Below, in pieces: positions 36,611 through 51,800 of a stretch of 64,000 nt of DNA (position 1 is the first letter of the stretch; every line of letters starts with the position of its first letter). The notes below the pieces were generated by a model that had not been told where the DNA came from, ran no database searches, and saw nothing but the letters and a program-made list of their open reading frames with translations. The translations under genes and the position numbers were made by a program. Location: NCBI RefSeq assembly GCF_964199755.1, contig NC_133903.1, positions 7,023,001 through 7,087,000 of the forward strand, given 5' to 3'. Source of the stretch: Larus michahellis (Eukaryota; Chordata; Aves; Charadriiformes; Laridae).

Positions 36611-39600
36611 TATTCACTGTTCAGTGGCTTTGGCCGATACCTGAACTGGCTGCGAATCGGGAGTGCTGATGGAATAATGATGGGCATCTTTAGCAGAAGT
36701 AATGCAGGTGCTGATGCAGCCAACAGGTGCTCAGTGTGTTGAGGGATATTTAATCTAAATTTCTCCCCGTCACCACGATGGGGAGTCATTGTTCACCTCT
36801 CACTTATCCCTCTGTCTTCCCCCTCCTGGTCCCCAGCGCTGGAGTCATCCCGATGCTGTTTCAGTGAGATTTCCTCGCTCTGAGCAGCACTGCTACCTCC
36901 TGCAGCCCAGTAGTTCTATTTTAAAATAAAAATGAACATGAACCATGGCTGGTTCCCTCCTAATCCGTACTAATTTTGCCTTCTTTGGTGCAGGGAAGAC
37001 ACCAAGACCTGGGGCTGGTGCATCCACATGGCAGTGGCATGCGCAGCTCAGAGACCGAATGTGTGGGTGAGCAAATGGGACCACGTGTCACAAGGGCTTG
37101 GGTTAGGATGCCAACAGCTCTCCTCCGGACGAGGAAAGCCCTATTGCTGGCAGAGAACTAAAAAAAACCTTCTTTCAGGTGTAAAACTATGTGGTACATG
37201 CAAGTGCTGCCCTTTCCAGCAGTCCAGGAAGGATGGTGTTTTGAAACAACAGCTGCTCTGAAGACAACAAAGTCTCCCTGTTCTCTCTGATGAATTCACA
37301 TGAAACTGCTTAAAACCAGACCCAGCCTTCCCCGCCGGCAGGGAGTGAATGGCATTTGCAGGGCTCGAATGCAGCAAGCACAGCATTTCTGCAGCGGTCC
37401 GTGCTGGGGGAAGGCAGCGACCTCGCTCTCCAAGGCAGGGCCTGGATGCCCATTCATCAGCAAGCTCAATTCATAACTATTTCAACACTAATTAATCCCT
37501 TCTGCGACATTCGCGCAAGGGTGGAGCAGAAACGTCACGCAACGCAGGCAAGCTGGCACAAGCCGGAGAGGAAAGCAAGCCCTCAGCGCCAGCCCGTACA
37601 CCGAAATCAGCTCACGTCAGGTCACCGTTGCAGAATTTTAGCAAAAAATAAACACCACAATTGAACTATAAGACCTTCTGGATAGCTACTAGGTAGGTGG
37701 AATATTTTCAGCAAATAGTTTGCAAATATATCCCAGAACTACCCCTTTTGTGTCTTTTTAATAGCAAGAAGTCAGAATAAGAAGTCCATATAGGAATTCA
37801 CTGCTTGAAAACACTGACACAAGTCTCTCTTCTTCACTTCTCTTTGCCTGCACAGTGATACTCTACCTTGGTTTTTTGAAGATCAGGCTTTGTTTGCCCA
37901 AGATTTTCAAGTCCTCAGCCTGCTGTTTATCTTGCCTCAAACTACAGAGGTAGAAAGTACTTCTTTTTGGAGCCTACGAGCAGCATGAGAGCATTTAGAC
38001 TATAGAGGATAACTTCTCCTGCACATAATTCCAGAATAATTTAAGTGAGGTCAGTGAAATTACTTGGATTTTCATCACTTTCCCCGAGACCAGAATTTCC
38101 TCCTCCCTCTATGAGCAAACAAATGATGACTATTTTCCAACAAAACATCATGGATTAAAAAATACAGCAATTAAAAATAGTTTTAGTGACAGCTCCCTGA
38201 CACTGGGAAGAATGCTTTGGGAGAAAAAAAGAAGATATTTAGCATTGGTTGGCTGCCATTCAAACATTTTCAGCTATTCAAATCAATGAAACCAAAACCA
38301 AATAAATTATATCTGGATTTCAGTTTGAGACTCACGACACTGAACAATACCAATTAAGACACATGGGATGAGCGTCTTCCAGCAACAAGACTGGGGGAAA
38401 ACCCTTCCAACCTTCAGTTGCTCCAGTTTCCAACCAAGTCCAAAATTGCATGAGCAGTTCATAAGGAAGAAAACTTGGGACATAATTCTCAGAGACAGAT
38501 GGGGATGGCTGTAAGAGAAAACTGGGATCTTAGAGTAAATACAATATTTTCCCCCACCACAGAATTCAGTGAACAGAGCACCAGTGAAATCCAAACAACC
38601 CATCCAAGCTAAACTTTCCAGCAAAAATATACCTTTGATCTCCTGGCTGAGCGCTTGGCCCCGGCCCGGCGATGGCAAACCTCCCATTGCCTCTGAGAGC
38701 CAGGACCGCATCCAGCCCCTTCCTAGGTAATCATGTGTCAACATTTCCACGGTATGCCTGGCTGCCTGTCAGCCAGCTCGTTAGAAAATTCCTGCAGACT
38801 GACACTGGTATTTTAAGTTTTTATCCATTACAAAAACAAAACCTCCCCCCAAAGCCCGTCCAAAGTGCAAAGGTATGAGACCTGATCAAAACAGGACTTT
38901 ATCAAGAAACTTTTCGTTAAGAAAATGAACGCTAGAGGTCAATCTAACAACTTGTCCCGGAAATACATATCCCTGGAATAAAATATTACAGACTTCTTCT
39001 GTGTACTGTACACCTCTCTAACTACATCCAGATTCACTGGCTTGGCAACGCGCTTCGTATCTAACAAGAGTTTCTTCTATTCTTTTGAATTTGTTCTTGT
39101 CTTGCTATACATTAGTATTTCCTTTCTGGAGCTCGCCTGTATGATCGCTGTCCCGATTCACGTGGCTTGCTAATGTACTTAACTACCCGTTTATGAAACG
39201 AAAGGGGAAATTGGCACTTGCGTGTGTAAATACTGGAGGCCAAATGTGTCCCTGATGTAACTCCGCTGCAGTCGGTTGAGTTAGATTAAAGATGAGTGCA
39301 GAAACAGAGGAGCAGCCATCGCCACACAGATGAAAGCCCGTCTAACTCAGGATCTTGTGTCTCATGGATAAATCCATGGTTTCAAAGAGGCAGCAGGGAG
39401 CCTGTGGAGAACCGGGCTGGGATGCAAGTGATGGGTTTGTGACTTCCAGCCTTCAAATCCGATTCCCTTCCAAAGCATCTCCCATCTAATAGCAACGGAG
39501 CTGACTTCATTACCTGTGCATCACGCTTTGTTCATCTCATCTTCCGCACTCAGATTCTGGAGGAGCTTGTGGCTACAAGCTCCCACTCTTATTTACACAT

Positions 39601-42489
39601 AAGACACAAGAATAGTTTTGGCTGTTTGGTTTTTTTCCTTCATCATTCTTAAATGCCCAGTGTTCCAGTTTCAGTGAATTTCTTCCTCCCCTTTCCCTGC
39701 TCGTAACAATAGAAATAAGATGTAGCACTGCCAGCCTGCTTCAGCCTCCCCATTGCAACCTTCTTCAGCAAATCCCCAGCTCCCCTTATAAAATATAAAG
39801 CTCCTGTCTCAGACAAACTCGATGGAGACGCGGAAGGAGCACAGGCTTCGCTGACACGGAGGCTGCCTCAACCAGGAAAACCAAGGGAGATTTAAGGCAC
39901 AGAAGTCAAGTCAAATGAAAGCGCGGATCCAGCAAAGGCTGTGTTTAAGCGCAAAATTTCTCCCGGGGAGTCACCGGGGCCACTCGTGTGCTTTGCACCG
40001 AGCACATATGTGAGTGCTTTGCTGAACCCAGGCCAAAATGCAGTTCTTCTCTATGAATGCGGGCCAGATCCTGTAGCACTGAGTAACGCCGATGAGTAAC
40101 ATTTATTCACACAAGTGGTCTCTGTGGAGAAGGGCTGCCAAGTCCTGGCCCCGTATGATTTTTTTTCTTTAACAAGCAGCCAGAGCAGAGCTCCATATGG
40201 CAACGCCGACTCCTCACTCAGCAGCTCGCCTGCTGCCAGCTCCTCGGTGGAAACAGCCCAGCGAGGCAGAAATGTTCCAGCTCAACCTTCGTGTTACAAT
40301 TACCTTTAAAAAACTGCCAGATAAATTCCTTAAAATTCTTCCAGGGAGTTTCTTCCTGCTGCGGCTGCCTGTATGACCGTGACAGTCCTGGCTGTGGCCG
40401 GCAACACTCTCCTGAGGCAGCACCAGAGCCCTTCCCAGGTGAAGGTTTCTCCCAGGGCATGTCCAAAGGGTGTCCATCCCTAGTACCTAGCTCCTCAGAG
40501 TCCTGGCACATTCCAAGGTTGCCACAGAGGTGATGGACTAGCAGGAAAAGCCTCTTAAGCTCCTCTTCAGACAACCTGGCCCTAACGTGGTGCTTAAGCC
40601 TGTGCAGGGACAAATCTCTGATCACCCTTCCCAGTTAATGCACACACACGAGAGATTCAGGAGGGGCACAAGAGTGGTTGGGTACAGAGATGGCTGCCTT
40701 GTGCCACCATGCAGCTGGCATGCATTAACACCCTTGCTTCAAGACAGTTAAAATTGGGCAGAGCTGAACAGGAGACCTCCCTCATTGATCTCCTTTGCAG
40801 CTTGCCCCCAAAAGCTGGGGGTGGTCTCAATGCCTCACATAGGTATTTTTTCTTCCATTAAAACGCACAAAGGAAGATGCAATCCCCTTCAGCTACAGGT
40901 GCTGCCCTTTCCCAGTGTCTCTGTTCATCCCCATCCACCTGGGAGTTAATGCAGCCAAAGGCTGGGTGCATCCAGAGGCTCTTCCCAAGAGCTGACAGCA
41001 GTAACGACAGCACGCAACCCCTTCCTACAGTGGAGACATGGTGCAAGGTCCCCGCCAGCTGCACCAGCCATGAGGACCTTCCAGGGACTTAGGGACCCTG
41101 CCTGAGCCCCCCAGCACCACAGGGAACCCCACAGCAGAGAACAGCAACTGTCCATCAGGGGACCCACAGGCATCCCATGTTCTCTCCATCCTCGACCCTC
41201 CCCTCTTCCAAGGGGCCATGCATGCAATTCCTAGCAAAGATCCATAACAGGGGCTGACATTTCGCAGAGGTCTCCTAAGATGCTGAGCAGAGCATTTAGG
41301 AGAGGTACCTGCCAGCACAGACTGGCAGCAGTTGGTGGGGAGCGCGGCCATCTCACATCCCTCACCACCACCAGCTGCTCCCCACCACCTCCAGCACAGC
41401 ACTCAGTGCCATCACCCTCCTCATAGGGTCTGGGCATATGGCAAAGCCAGCAGTGGCACCAGAGGGGCAAAAGCCACAGCCGTACCTAAAGTAACACAGG
41501 CTAAACCCAGCCAGGGTCAGGCCCACTGAGCACCTGGACAGCATCAAGCTGAGCCAAGCCAAGGCTTGTGGTGAGCCCAGGTTTCTCTTATGGAGCCTTT
41601 CAGCATCAGCCCTGCCGTGTGCGGTTACTGCCAAATCAATATGTGCATCTTCTGGTAAATAACTGTGTCAGTAGGATGTTAATGGTGCACAGTGCTTGTG
41701 GTGTCAAGGCTTTTTTTTTTTTTTGTCAATGAAGCAAAGTCATTCCTTTTCCTTCCCCTTCCCCCCCCCAGCCTTGCCAAATGCACAAAATGGGCTCCAG
41801 ACCCACCTCCTACAAGGAAATGAGAACCAGCCCCAGAGGATCACCCAGCAAGAAGCCTCTGTTCAGAGATCTGACGCCTCTTCAAAGACGGGGGAGCAAA
41901 TGTGCTCCTACCTCCGCTGATTTATGAAGAACGTCTGTGTCACCGATGCGGGGGAAAAGCTTAAACGCTACCAGAGGGAAGGGGAATCGAGCGCTTGCTG
42001 CCTGCACTTTGGGGGCTGCACTGAATAACCCCTCTATTTATTGCAGTTTGTTTTCATATAATTAGATCTATATTGCATTTTGAAGGAAAACAAACAACCT
42101 AGCAACTGCAGCACATGCTGCTGGATTATGTGCTCGCTAGCAAAATAAACGCCGGTGTGCCACCGCTGGGACCGGCCGATGGCAGGCGGGACATGCCAAA
42201 AGCAGCTCTCGAATTGCACGTGGCAGCAGCCGGCCTGGGACTGCGTCCCCACATGCAAGGGGATGTGGGGAAAGCAGGTGGCTTGCCTGTGCTGGTGGGA
42301 AATGGTCAATATCGCCTCAGCTGGAGGCAGGAGCAAAGCCAGAAGGCTGGTTGCCCCAAGACCAGGCTGGGCAACCAACCTAACACCTGGGGAAAGGCAG
42401 GAGAAAGGCTCGATTAAGCGAGAGGCACAGCCCAGGAGCACTGTCTGAAGTTCAGCTGTTCTTTCCTTCCTTTCTTCCTTCCCCTCTGC

Positions 42490-42670
42490 ACTGGGAAACT
42501 CTGGGTGTAAATTGCTCTAAGTTATATCTGTTTGGTTTTAATTTCTGCTGGTGCCCCGGTGTAATTTATGCTCTTGAAATATAGTAGTGGGCACGTGTAT
42601 AGTGTTATGTTCATGAAATACAGCCCTCTGCCTATAGTATGTATCGATCAGTGCAGTAAATAATTCCAAC
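42490..42670. promoter_or_regulatory. Candidate conserved non-coding element
   Basis: An AT-rich island (gtgtaaattgctc, gtgtaatttatgc, gtatcgatcag, gtaaataattcc) sits in GC-rich surroundings. A similar AT-rich patch lies at about 42030-42110. No coding potential is apparent. This is an appearance-based call. Confidence 0.25.
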
Positions 42671-43158
42671 AAGCACAACTCATCCAAGCGAGCAGAGGAC
42701 ACGGCCGAAGGCTGCCCATCTGCCAGGGCCTAATGCACATCCCCGCCAGGGCTGGCAGGATTGCACCAGCAGCACAGGGCTGATGGAGCCGCTCATGAAG
42801 TGCTCTTTTTCAGCCAAAATGAAGCCAAGAGAGCCAGTATAGCTCCCAGGTGGGTCCCTGTGGCAGCTGTGCCCTGGGCTGGCCCAGGGCTCCCAGACGG
42901 GATGGCCAGTGCTGTGGAGATATCCCTGGGGACACTGGATGCAGCCCTGTGCCCACCATGGGATGCTCCCAGTTAATGCCAGAAGGGCAGTGACACACAA
43001 AAAGCAACTGCTTGACTGCATCCAAGCTGGAGTGGAGGCACCCGAGGGACACGCAGTCACACTGGCAGCTGGATCACCACAGCACCCTCAGCACCACATG
43101 CTCCAGGAGAGCCAGGAGGCCACTGCTAGAAATTAAAGCTCTCTGCAAGGATTCTTTC

Positions 43159-43181
43159 TTTTTTTTTTTTTTTTTTTTTTT
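43159..43181. repeat. Poly-T tract of 23 bases
   Basis: The longest mononucleotide run noticed in the window. No adjacent retroelement body is recognisable on the minus strand. Confidence 0.9.
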
Positions 43182-46100
43182 GGTTTGATTTGACCACGCT
43201 TGGGGAGAAGAGGAAGGCAGTACATAACAGCCCTGTGTATAAGCAGTTGCTTGATTAGCATAGTTAATGTCTGTAGAATTTATTCAGTGTCTGAATTCTT
43301 GCACTTCTTCCAGGGGAAAGGCAACAGGGGACTCTGCATAATGCTGTCCATGCAGAACTGTCTCTCTCGGCTGTCCCAAGTATTTCCCTGGAAGCCATGC
43401 CTGTCCTACAGCAAGAAGAGAGACCCGGGAAAGTCAAGCACTAGGCTGGATAGATTTAGTGTTGCTACACTGGGACTCATTTATCTTAGCTCAAAGGTGA
43501 ACCAACAGCATCCTCAAGGACAGGAGCTTAACAAGCAAAGCAGGAAGATCTGAACCAGATCTTGACCTGGTCTCAATCATACAGCTGCGCTGAAGCAAAC
43601 GAGTTTGATTTATGCCAGCAAGGAGCCAGTCTCTTAGGCTCGAATTCATGCCCAGCTCCTACTGCCACCAGCACTGCTGGAGCTGCCAGTCCACACTGGG
43701 CATTAGGCATCGTCCTGCTAACGCCTGCGCTCTGCCAGCAGCCCAATGCAGAGCCATGACATGACACCAACAATCAGACTCCATGGGACACTCTCAGCAA
43801 GACGTTGTACGACTGACTTCGGCATCCTGCCTCATCAGCAGCCTTAAGAGTCTCAGGGTACAATAAAGACCCTCAGAAGGATGCGCTGCAGCAGACACTC
43901 CTGTGGGTTTCGTACGGCTGCCTGTCACCGCAGGATGCTGTACATCTTAAACACAGCCTGGTTTTAGGAGAAACCCTCGGCACCACTTGGTATGTATGGG
44001 ACTCTCCCAACAGGCACTCACAGGCAACTCCTCCTGGATTCGCTGCAAAAATATCACTTCCTGAAGGAGATAATCTTGTATCAAACTCCCATCTCAGCCG
44101 TGAAGCCAGATTCAGAGAAGGTCCTTGATGAGGGACTGGAGCAGGTTACAGGGGAGCAGTCAAGCTGCGCAAACCTGCAGATCAAGAGTGGATTTTATGC
44201 ACTGGCCCCCTTGTGCTGCCTGCCCGGGTGACGCTGCACACACAGCAGCACCTTTGGTGGTACCTGCAGTGTCCCCAGAACCTCTGCTAACACAGAAGCC
44301 CTGCACCACACAGCATCCTCCCACCCTGCGGCGTGACAGGAGCGATGGGGCTGCTGCAGCGACATCTTCAGCGATGCCACAAGCTCTGGCCGTGCTGACC
44401 CCAGTTCATCTCGGGGCAGGATTTCTGAGCAGGGTGGTTCACAGCACAGCACAAAAGGGTGCTTTCATCAGCTCTGCTAATTTTTACCCTGGAGCGAGTG
44501 AGATAGCCCTGACAGCCTCTCACCAGGGGACGGCTCCTTCCAGTTTAGTTGGTCACTGCCCTAAAGTGGGTAAGCACAGGCTGAGACACCCTGGAGACCA
44601 AAGTGGGGTCCCTGACTCCAGGCAGCATAAGCCATCAGACGGCTCTGCCTCCGGCCAATTCCCCGCTTTGCACCACTACCCGCACACACCAGGGCTTTTT
44701 GCCTTCCCAGGATCCCTCCAGATATCCTCTCACACTCCGTGGACACAGGAGATGGCAGCAAACACCCACTGGCCCCATTTCCCAAGCTGTCCTTGAGCTC
44801 AAGACCTTCCCCTTTCCACCACTAAGGAACCATTGACAGCCCCAAGGAGCTGTAACATTTTCCACCTCCTGCAAAATACCCCAACTCACTTGCAGGGCTG
44901 AAGGCACAATTCCTTGCCGCCAGAGATGCCCCCACGCACCCAGCATCGTCAGCGCGGGGGGACCAGCACCCACTACGCTCCCCAGCACCCCAAACCCCAC
45001 CGATACTGAGCAAAGCCACTTCACCTTGGCCTGCTCCCTGGGTAGGAGCTGGTTGCCAAGCTCAGACTTGGATCTAGCGATAGACTTTTGTGCTTTGGCT
45101 CACGGATCCTGAAAACAAGAGCTTTAATCATTGCTTGCTTTTATGTGCCGAGAGCCAAAATTGTCTTGTTAAATACAGTAAGTGATCAGTGCTTGCAGTA
45201 AAGAACATTTCAATGACTGTTTGTGTGGGTAATTATTTCAGGCTTGCCTCTCTTCCCCTCTTGAGAAAAATTACAGAATGTGGAAATTATTGCGAAGCCT
45301 CTCCGGACATGAAGCATTTTCTGCCGGTTACAGGCGCTTGCTCTGGGCAGCGTGTCAGCCTGTGCCAACATTTTGCTGCCTGGTTGTGCACCATCCTGCT
45401 CTCCAACGGGCAGCAGTCCCTGGGCAGACTGCACCAGGATCCCACCCTCTGCAAGCAGGTACACGACTGGCCTTCAGCCCAGACAGGTCTAAATAACCCC
45501 AGTATCAGTCCTAGAGGCAACAGGAGTCTCTGCTGTTCCAGCCTTCGGGCTGCCTACCTGAGCATGGTGCATCAGCACACATCGGCCAACCCAGAAAGTG
45601 CTAATTTTATGGTTTTTTTCCCCAATTCTGCATCCCTGGATGGTAGCTGTGGATCCGTGCTTGGGAGCCCCGGCCATGCCATGGCCCCGGCCCCAGGCAG
45701 GGGCCTTTTTCTCCCAGCACTTCCCTTCCAGCCCTCTCTAACATTACACTATTAAAGCTGCCTTTTAGCTTTTATTATGATTTTTTCCAAAGATAAAACA
45801 GCGCTGTGGAAGCAGAGGGAGCCCCAGCACTAACCATGTCATTGGAGTTGACAGAGTGGGGAACCTCAAGCTGGGAGCGCTGCGGCAAGGCCAGAGCATG
45901 CAGAGGCGGCGGATGGTGCACAGCCACGCTGTCACTCAGCTCCGACTTTGATGAAGGGACCAGGAGAGCAGACTGAGGTGACACTGCATGCTCAAGCACT
46001 CAGGGAGTGTTTTTCTGGAAAAAGGGGGATTTTTCCCTTTGAGCAAAACACCCTCAGCCCACTCACAGCCGGGTTTGCATCACCTCCTCCTCTGCAAACG

Positions 46101-48734
46101 CAGCTGGCAGCTCAAACCTTGGCAGAAGGAGAAAAACCCCGGACAGGGGACAACTGTCAGTTTGCACTCATTTCTAGAGAAAGGTTTAGGATTACAGAGA
46201 AACACACAAAACTGCCTTTTAAACACAGGCAGCTCCGCACGCAGCGCGCTCCGCAGCACGGTTTGGCACCCACAGATTTCTGCTGAGCCTGGAAACACTG
46301 GGAAAGCCCAGCCCACGGGGGAGTGGAGGGAATAACCTCCATCTGCAAACAGCGGCCAGCTCTGGCCTCGTCGAGGAAGGACGCAGCCCCGTCCCCCCAC
46401 TGCCAGAAGCTTAAACCTAATGCAAGAGGAGAGGCACGCCGGCAGCCACCCGCGCCCGCTGGAGCAGACCACCCAGCTAATACCAGCTCCCTGCATTATT
46501 TACAGAACATCACAATGTCCCTGTGTGATGGTGATTCATGGGGCACTTTCCTCCTTTTCATTACGCTAATAAATCTCCTGGCAGAGCAGAGACGGCATGT
46601 ACCCATACCATCCTCATGGGCAGTAAGCATCTCTGCTCCCACCTCCAAGAATATTTTGTACAGGTAATTTTGGTGGTGATGTGTGGGATGGAGGAGGGAA
46701 AGGCTCCAGGAAGATCTGGGTGAGCGGATGAAGCTTAAAAAGGCAGAACAAGTCCCTGAATAGTTTCAGCATAAACACCTCTATGCAGGTTTACACACAA
46801 AGCGAAGTCTATCCCCAGCTGGCAGGGGGGCAAATGCTTTCATTCTGAGGATTATTTCTTCAAGGTTATTGCAGCAGGAGAAACGAGGCAGAGCCATGAG
46901 CTCCAGCAGACGCCTGGGTGTCCCCATCACCCCTGCCCCGGGGTACCCCAGCCCCAGGGTCCTGTGGCTGCGGACAGGAGGGGCTGGAGAGCACAGCTGC
47001 CTGCAGCGGGGCATGCAGCATCCCACGGGGGGAACAACATGAGAATTGCAGCAGAAAGACCCCCCACAATACCTTCTTTCCACTACAACTAGAGCAAAAT
47101 CATAGCAGAAACCTTTCAGGGTGGATTTGAACATAGGACTGTGTTGCCATACGTAAAACCTGCTGTGAAGGCAGACCTGAAGACAGCCCTAGAGGCAGCG
47201 CAGTCCTGCCCAGCACCAAGGGGCAGGAGACGTACAGGGCAAATCTGAGCACCATCGGCAGCAAAAGCAGACGTGTCCTGTGGCAAGCGCAGCCCCGCAG
47301 CACCAAACCAAAAGCAGCCAGGCACAAACAAGTACCCGAGGGGGAGTGAGTGTATTCGGAGGATGCTCCCAACCTTAGCTGGCTGTGAAGCAGCTCCGCA
47401 GCACCAGCTCAGTCACACACACGTGAACATTGCTCCAGACCAACCCATCTCCAACTCAAATGTGTGTTTTGTTTTGTTTTTTTCTCTAAGGGCAATACAA
47501 AAAGCATCAGTGCAGCCACAGGTACAGCACAGAGCAGCAGGGTTTGCCCACTTCGATCAAGACAGTATTCACATACCTTCACCCATGCCCATCTTGACAG
47601 ACAGGAGCTCCTGCGCTTCAGGTGTAGCTTTGACATCCTGTACCTGTCCCCACAACCTGGCCACAGCCCCAGTGCTGGTTCCTGGCACCAATATCCACCC
47701 CAGAGCCAGGCCTAGCACTCCCAATCCAGCATTTGTGTGCTGGCTGTGAGACCACACTGTCCCATCGCCCCCCAGCACCCAGCGATGCCACCAGCGTGCT
47801 TCCCCAGCAAACTGCTCTGGGTGCTACAGAAACTGCGTTAAAGATACTTGGGTGCTGCAACCAGGTCAGAGAAATGGGCTGCTTCCCTGCCTTGCCCCTC
47901 TGCGACTGTGGAAGGCTCCCCACCTTCTCCACCCAGCCACGGCCCCATTTTTCACAACCCCATTTTTCGGAAGGCATGGGGGACCGGGGGCAGTGGGGTG
48001 GGGACCCGTCACCCGCGCACAGGGCCGACAGGAAGGGAGTCATTCCTGAGGAACATTGCTTCTAAACCACTCCAATATGGCAAGGCAATGTTAACCAGCT
48101 GGGAAAACGCTTTAAAGATGCTTAATTAAAGGCTGGCTGTTGCACAAGCCCCTTTCCCATCCCCACCAGAAGTGTTTCCCAGTTTCCCGGCCTCTCCCCT
48201 GCTGCCCTCCATCCCTCGCACTTTCTTTCCCGCTGGCATCTGCCGGCAGCGTGCTGCAGCTGCCGTAGGGTGCCTCTCCAGCAATCAGCCCCTGCCGTCA
48301 GATGGAAGTTTCCACTCATAGCAAAAGAAAAAAAAAGTGTAAAATTCTCCCCCTGTTGACTTTCGGGCATGGTTGGAAACAGCAGCTGCCTGAGTTCCTG
48401 CCCGGGCACTGGGAGCGTCAGCTTCATCATCCGGCCGTGGTCTGCACCAGCCCCCCCCAGTCACGGTAAATCAGGAGAAATGGGGCTGAATCAGACCCTC
48501 TATCACTGTCACGCGCCTCTAACACTGGCCCTCATGTAAAGCTGCAGCATCACTCGGTGCCCTGGCCGTACCCCTTCTCCTCCTGCCCGCTCTGTGTGTC
48601 CATGGCCCCTGGGGAGGGAGCAGTGGTGGCAGCGCCCCATCCCACGTGTCTCCCTCTACTCCACACCCATGGGAAGCAATGGGTAGTACACGATTAAGGC
48701 CTGGGGCTCACCTCCCGCCAGGGGAAAGCTTGCC

Positions 48735-48812
48735 AGAAAGGCACCAATTTATTCTTTCTATTGATATAAATTGATTAATTATGCAAGGCAACATGTTGCT
48801 GTTTCTAATCAA
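48735..48812. promoter_or_regulatory. Candidate conserved non-coding element
   Basis: A short AT-rich block with ttgatataaattg and gattaattatgc homeodomain-type words, bounded by GC-rich sequence on the left and a poly-A tract (48815-48829) on the right. Confidence 0.25.
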
Positions 48813-51800
48813 AGAAAAAAAAAAAAAAACAGAGCCCTTGCATTAGCCGAGGGAAATGCTCAGCCTGTGTGAGGATGCACAGCCCGACGGGGCAGCTCTG
48901 CAGGGCCACGCTGCCTCCAGACAGGATCCGGCCCCCACGTACAACCATAATCTCAGCTCTCAGAGTGGGAAAAGGATGCTGCTGGGTTAAACCTGCACAG
49001 GAGGAGGCTGAGAGGCTGGCATCCCTCCTGCTTTGGAAGCCACATCCGTTTGAATGCACAGGCAAGATTTAAAATCTGAACGGAGAAGCAGCTTGCGTTT
49101 TCAAAATGGCTCAAATAATACTGTTTTTGTATCAAGAAACGCAAATAAACTTAGAGGAGCTGGTTTCCTCCCAGCAACCACACCACTTGAGCTTCCATCA
49201 CATCTGCTCTCAAAAGCCACGGGGTTTGGAGGCAGCAGGGGGGACCCAGGGCGGTGGCGGGGGGGACCAGGGCTGGGGGATCCAGCCCTCACCTGCAGCA
49301 GGACCCCCAGAGACACCCTTGCAGGGGGGACATGCCAGCAGCATGCCCTGTCCTCGTTCGGGCAGGCACTAATTCTAGCAAGTTGCTCACAGGTAAATAG
49401 TTTGGTTAGTTATTTCAGTAAGTAACTACTATTTTACTAAAAGCATCTCGCTGCCTGCTCACAGGCTTCCAGAGGGGCTGAGCACGCGGGCTGTGCTCAA
49501 TTCACCCCAGTTTCAGTTAAACCAGTGAATAACTTCACCCAACGTAAGAGCACAGATGAGCCAAGGCAGCCCAGCTCACTCCAGGATTAGACACAAGCAC
49601 CGTGTACTCTGTTTTCTTCCTTACAGTCACATGCCCCAGAGCTGCCTACACCTGATGGTGCTTATTTGCACCCACATGTGGGATCCAGGCCACACTCTAC
49701 ATGACTTGGAAGCCACCACTGGGCACCTGGTTGCAATTACGGTGGCCTCTCCCTCAGCATGGGCATTTTCTCGTCTATCGGGGAATATGGCATGAGTTTA
49801 TTCTGCATATTGAGATCATGTCAAGATTGAAACTAGAGCAGAAGCCAGCGGAGTTGGCAGCCCCAGATGCTGCTTAAGGGCCACATGTGGTGCTGGGCGG
49901 CTTTGCAGGAAGGCAGGACACTGTCAGAGGAAGAAGAGCCGGGAAGGGAGGCCACCACAGCGCACCCTGCGGCAACAAGCATCAAGGTCCCAGACATCCT
50001 CAAGCCAAGCACGGGACAAGGCAGAGGTCTACAAGCGATGCTGCCTGCACTGCGGCTGGTTTCACCGGGAAGCACGACTGTGTCCTGCTGGGACAACCCA
50101 GCCCTGCTTGCTGCCCTGCTCCCACAGAGCCACTGGGCACCCACGTGCACCAGAGAAGCCTTAGGGTGAGCACTCAAATGTCCAGAGAGGTGCAGGACAG
50201 CACCACAGGACAGACAAAGCTCTTCTTGGAGACCCCAAGCACAAACACTGGATGCCTCGGGACACACCAGCACCCACAGACACTCCCCAGGCACTACTGC
50301 ACACAACCTTGCTGCCCCTACCCCCACAACCAAGCAGCATGAAGGATGCCCAAACTGCCTGGCAGCAGCCCCCCCTTACCAGCCAGCTCCTGCTCCCCAA
50401 GATGGGACAGCCCTCTGCATCCTCCACAGCCGGGGCAGCTCCTACAGGAAGGATCTAGCCCCCCGCCACATTCATAGCCCACAGGTGCCCCACAGCCCCA
50501 GCAGCACAAGCCCCACCTGGGGACTGTGGTGTGGGATTGGTGGAGATGGATGGGGAGGGAATGGGGATGGATGGGGCCTTTTCAGGGAAAAGCATAGCTT
50601 TCCCTGTTACAGGTTATAAAACATTACAAGGGCATGTCAGGATGAAAAGTGTAATTGCAAATCAGCCCTGCTGCATCTCTGGACCTACGCATAGGCAGGG
50701 AAGTTTTAATTTCTTTCTTTTGGGGCTGCTTTTTTTTTTTTTTCCTATTTTTGTTCTTCCCCTTCTGTCCTCCTAAATTTGGTCTAAAAGAAAGAGGGTA
50801 AATAAACATTTTGGAAAGCTCTTCCTGGCTTATGCAGCAGTTGGGATGGAGGGGGAGGCCCAGGGCACAGAAACCACAACGCTTTGGGTTTTCAAACCAA
50901 AAATGAGGTTAGAAATGGAAACTTTGTTTAACTGAGACTGGGATGAAAACTTCATTTCACTCTTGGCAGCAAAGCTGGATCTCCATCGTCCTTTTGCTCT
51001 GGCACTTCCCCCATTTAACCTGCTGCCCCAAAGGCATTTCTGCAGCTCTGGCAGCGCAGGGCACCTTGCCATGGTCCTCTGAGCAAGCAGATGTGGCCAT
51101 GCCACTGCCCCAGTGCTCTTGGGAGCTTGCTTAGAAACACTTCCCCAAGGAAGCGCCAGCAGCGTGCTGGGGAGTAGATGGACCCCAGTTGCTCACCTGA
51201 GTTTTCAGATATTTTCCCAGCACCTACTGACCTGGCGGAAAATAACACCTTCCAGGTTTCTGGGCTTTTTAGCAATCTGAGATAGACATGAAGAAGGGAA
51301 GAAGTCATAAAAGCAGCCATCTGGGACTATGTCCCCTCCCCAGCCCACCCCAGTGGTGTGAAATACAGACACACAGAAGACATCATCACAGCTCGGCATC
51401 ATCTTGTTAAAACTTTATTTCCAGAGGTCTTGTGCAGAAAGATACAACGTGATGCCTGTCCCTGAGCCTCTGTGGGAGTTTTTCTGGGGGCATTTCCAAA
51501 TGATTCCTGACCCTACGGCACCCCCTGTGCCGGGACCACAGTGCAGGGGAGTGAGCAGTCGGAGTCCCACCATCCGTGGTCCCCGGTAGTGCCAAGGATG
51601 CTTCCCGGGCAGCATCACGGGGTCCCACCAGGTCAGACCCCCCCCAGCCCATGCCTGAGCCCAGCAGCAGCCCGGGTTGGGGTCCGCAGGCTGATACCAA
51701 TGATTACAAAAGACACAGCAAAGGGACTTTGAGCTTAGATTTCCCTAAGAGCCCACTGCCTGTTACTAGGGAAAGCACTCCCAAATAAGCTCCACCAAAG

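Noticed and set aside
40218-40625. 135-codon minus frame with a KRLFLLVHHLCGNLGM-like segment, considered as a CR1 or other retroelement fragment
   Set aside because: I could not match it to any CR1 open frame or 3' end, and no repeat-style 3' terminus is present.
44125-44796. 223-codon plus-strand frame in the MEIOB-HS3ST6 interval
   Set aside because: Low-complexity Pro/Ala/Ser/His composition, no domain, no splice context, no promoter.
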